DNA from: Burkholderiales bacterium
GTDB taxonomy: Bacteria > Pseudomonadota > Gammaproteobacteria > Burkholderiales > Usitatibacteraceae
Assembly (NCBI GenBank): GCA_014378085.1
Contig: JACMOJ010000177.1
Coordinates: 1-7,185 of the forward strand
Reading direction: 5' to 3'
DNA: 7,185 bases
Shown: positions 5,035 through 7,185 of the stretch, piece by piece
Layout of the letters: each line of letters starts with the position of its first letter
Position numbering within the stretch: position 1 is the first letter of the stretch
The notes under the pieces: model-generated
Told to the model about the DNA's origin: nothing
Database searches by the model: none
The model's input: only the letters and a program-made list of their open reading frames with translations
Position numbers and translations under genes: made by a program

Positions 5035-7185
5035 TTAAGACCTGTGCGAGGTTGGCGTCGTCGCCGCGCCGAACATCGCCCGCCACAGCCTCGTCACTGC
5101 GGTTCGCTCTTCTTTCAACTCGTCCGCACCAATCCAGGCTTTGCGCTCATTGTTGTTCTGCGCGATATGGAGTTGATGCCGGTACGCGAGATAGGCTTTT
5201 GCGACAGCAGCCGCTTGTTCTTCCTCGATTAAGCCCAGCGCCGCGGCGCGGGTCAACAACGCAAAGTTGCCCAGATTCTTTAGGAACTCCGCATGTTCTG
5301 CGCTATGCGCCAATATTAAGTACTGCACGATAAATTCGATATCGATGATGCCGCCCGCGGTGTTTTTGAGATCGAGCGAATCGGGCTTGTCTTTCTTCTC
5401 GACGCGCATCTTTTGCCGCATCTCGACAATTTCGCGTTTGAGTGCTGCTTGATCGCGGGGATTTGACAACACCTCGGCGCGAATCGTATCAAATGGGCCA
5501 GCCAGACGTTGATCACCGGCGCACCAACGCGCGCGCGTCAATGCTTGGTGTTCCCAGGTCCATGCGCGCGTGAGTTGGTAATCACGGAAGGCCTCCAGCG
5601 TTGACACTAGCAATCCGGATACGCCATCGGGCCGCAGGCGCAGATCAGTTTCATAAAGCACGCCGCCGGCCGTCATGGTGTTAAGCCAGCTATTGACGCG
5701 TTGTGCGAGTTTGGCAACCATCTCAATCGGCGGAGACGTGTTGGGGTCGTACAGAAACACGAGGTCGAGGTCGGAGGCGTAGCCTAGCTCAATGCTCCCC
5801 CACTTGCGGTAGCCGATCACCGCGAATCCGTTGGGCGTTGTGCAGTGGGCTGGCGTCACGCTATGGGCTGGCGTCGCGCTTACGCTAGCCAACGGTGACT
5901 GGATCGCGCGCCACGCTTGGCGGACAGCAACATCAACCAACATATCCGCCAACATGGAGAGCTCATCGGACAATGCCATTACACCGAGGCGGCCTTCGAT
6001 GTCGGCGATGTTCAATTTTAAGGTGATGCGTTGTTTGGTATGACGCAATAATTCGTATTGACGCTCGACATCACCGGTCGCTGCCGCACAGTTGGCCTCG
6101 AGCGCGGCGCGCTCGGCAGGCCAGTCAATCAGCGGGCGCGCCGCATCCGCCGGCGAAACTGGCACCGACGTCGCCATCACGTCATCGAGCAAGATTGGGT
6201 GGCGTTCGAGCTGGGCGGCTGCCCACGAGCTATGCTGGGCGATACGCGCGACCCGGTCAAGGGCTTCGGGGTATTCGACCAAAAACGCGAGATAGGTTTC
6301 GCGCTTGTCGATGGCTTCAAGCAGATCGAATACGCGGTAGAGCGTGGTGGTGGAGTCATCGATAGAGCCGACGACTTGCACCGTCCGTGCAATCAACGTC
6401 TCCAGCCGAGTTTTGAGTTTGGGTGAAAGCGATTGCATGCGACTGGATGCCCGCCAGCGCCGCAGACGTTCGAGAATTTGCGGCTGAGCCCCGGCTTGAT
6501 AAACGCTAACATTGGAGGGCATCTCCAAAGCATTTGCCTTGAAACTACCCGTGTTTGTTAGGGTTTCACTTTTTATTCGCCTCGCATCCGCATCGCCAAA
6601 CACCGCTTCAAATTCGGCTGTCACGATGCGACGATGGGCGTCCAACACGGTCAGGAACGCACCCCAATCGCCGAAGCCCATCGCCGCGGCAATGCGACTT
6701 TGATCGTCACTGTTGGTCGGCAGCGACTGCGTTTGTTGATCATCAAGGTACTGCAGCCGATGCTCAAGATTGCGCAAAAAGGTATAGGCCGTCTGCAGGG
6801 CGGTCGCTCGCGCGGGAGCCAAGATGTGGTGCTGTGCGAGTTGTGCCAATGCTTCCCGCGTACTGCGGGTTTTGAGGCCTTCTCGGCGTATGGAGCCTGG
6901 GCCGCCGCCAGCGCCGATCGGCGTGCGGCCCCCCCGAATGAGCTGATGAATTTGCGCGACAAACTCAACCTCGCGAATGCCGCCTTCGCCGACCTTGATA
7001 TCGGTCTGCTTACCCCGTTTGTTTGCTTCGGCTCGGATCTGCGCGTGCAGCGCGCGCATTTCCTCAATCGCGGCGTAATCATGGTAGCGGCGAAATACAA
7101 ACGGCGTGATTAACGCCTCTAGTGCGGCGATGTTGGCGGAGCTGCCGGTCAGCGCGCGCGCCTTCAGCCACGCGTAGCGCACCCA
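5035..7185 (-). CDS. glnE: Bifunctional glutamine synthetase adenylyltransferase/adenylyl-removing enzyme (N-terminus outside window)
   Basis: GlnE adenylylates glutamine synthetase to switch it off and phosphorolytically deadenylylates it to switch it on, under PII (GlnB) and glutamine control. The visible 717 codons run off the right edge; the GTG at 7182 is an internal Val, not the start, and roughly 230 N-terminal residues (including the removase GxSDxD motif) are missing. Numbering from that Val: DIKVGEGGIREVEF (61-74) and FLRNLEHRLQYLDD (135-148) belong to the removase half. The adenylyltransferase half has GSIELGYASDLDLVFLYD (462-479, metal-binding Asp471/Asp473) and YETDLRLRPDG (510-520), then TAGGIIDIEFIVQYL (608-622) mirroring the first half. 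Oddities: a Gly-rich insert at about 87-102, a TPAH-repeat linker at 437-448, and GYRKWGS (457-463) where the family usually has GYGKLGG. No disruption is seen, so the gene is probably functional. Confidence 0.96.
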   Translation of the reverse strand, partial: WVRYAWLKARALTGSSANIAALEALITPFVFRRYHDYAAIEEMRALHAQIRAEANKRGKQTDIKVGEGGIREVEFVAQIHQLIRGGRTPIGAGGGPGSIRREGLKTRSTREALAQLAQHHILAPARATALQTAYTFLRNLEHRLQYLDDQQTQSLPTNSDDQSRIAAAMGFGDWGAFLTVLDAHRRIVTAEFEAVFGDADARRIKSETLTNTGSFKANALEMPSNVSVYQAGAQPQILERLRRWRASSRMQSLSPKLKTRLETLIARTVQVVGSIDDSTTTLYRVFDLLEAIDKRETYLAFLVEYPEALDRVARIAQHSSWAAAQLERHPILLDDVMATSVPVSPADAARPLIDWPAERAALEANCAAATGDVERQYELLRHTKQRITLKLNIADIEGRLGVMALSDELSMLADMLVDVAVRQAWRAIQSPLASVSATPAHSVTPAHCTTPNGFAVIGYRKWGSIELGYASDLDLVFLYDPNTSPPIEMVAKLAQRVNSWLNTMTAGGVLYETDLRLRPDGVSGLLVSTLEAFRDYQLTRAWTWEHQALTRARWCAGDQRLAGPFDTIRAEVLSNPRDQAALKREIVEMRQKMRVEKKDKPDSLDLKNTAGGIIDIEFIVQYLILAHSAEHAEFLKNLGNFALLTRAAALGLIEEEQAAAVAKAYLAYRHQLHIAQNNNERKAWIGADELKEERTAVTRLWRAMFGAATTPTSHRS
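5846..5881. repeat. 18-bp tandem duplication within glnE
   Basis: TGGGCTGGCGTCACGCTA (5846-5863) is followed directly by TGGGCTGGCGTCGCGCTT (5864-5881), 16 of 18 identical. In the glnE frame (minus strand) it encodes TPAHSV-TPAHCT in the linker just ahead of the adenylyltransferase catalytic motif. A multiple-of-three in-frame duplication is tolerated there, suggesting a surface loop. Confidence 0.85.

Noticed and set aside
7180..7182. GTG at the window edge as the glnE start
   Set aside because: The upstream codon (Trp) is still open, the sequence is mid-domain, and about 230 family residues precede this point; the gene runs off the window.
1..7185. CRISPR array, tRNA, rRNA, riboswitch or phage attachment site
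   Set aside because: No regularly spaced direct repeats, clover-leaf with conserved T-loop, rRNA-like sequence or recognisable aptamer seen on either strand by eye.

Overview
The window reads as ordinary chromosome of a betaproteobacterium with moderately high G+C. Two things suggest this: the protein sequences (for example, NadK has LND where E. coli has INE), and the gene order. hemH and hrcA lie on the minus strand, divergent from nadK and recN on the plus strand. As I recall, this is the arrangement next to grpE-dnaK-dnaJ in many Burkholderiales and relatives. The genus cannot be named from this sequence.

Layout: 1-262 is the N-terminal end of hemH (ferrochelatase, minus, cut by the left edge). 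441-1454 is hrcA (heat-shock repressor, minus). 1455-1627 is the shared divergent control region of hrcA and nadK, with a perfect dyad, a 9-mer shared by both sides, and -10-like hexamers only 6 bases from each start codon. 1628-2503 is nadK (NAD kinase, plus). 2504-2734 is an intergenic region largely filled by a MITE-like inverted-repeat element (2533-2718). 2735-4426 is recN (SMC-like DNA repair ATPase, plus). 4427-5034 holds no intact gene; it contains an 8-bp tandem repeat and, on the minus strand, the broken remains of a small gene that looks like an AbrB/SpoVT-type antitoxin. 5035-7185 is glnE (glutamine synthetase adenylyltransferase/deadenylase, minus, N-terminus beyond the right edge).

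The five recognised genes are housekeeping functions: heme synthesis, heat-shock repression, NADP supply, double-strand-break repair and nitrogen control. They do not form one pathway. hrcA and hemH may be co-transcribed, and so may nadK and recN, although the latter pair is now separated by the repeat element. recN and glnE converge on the decayed region. None of the four visible start codons (hemH, hrcA, nadK, recN) has a recognisable Shine-Dalgarno sequence.

I found no convincing new multi-gene system. The non-routine signals are the inverted-repeat element before recN, the decayed toxin-antitoxin-like remnant, and the unusual translation-start and operator architecture between hrcA and nadK.
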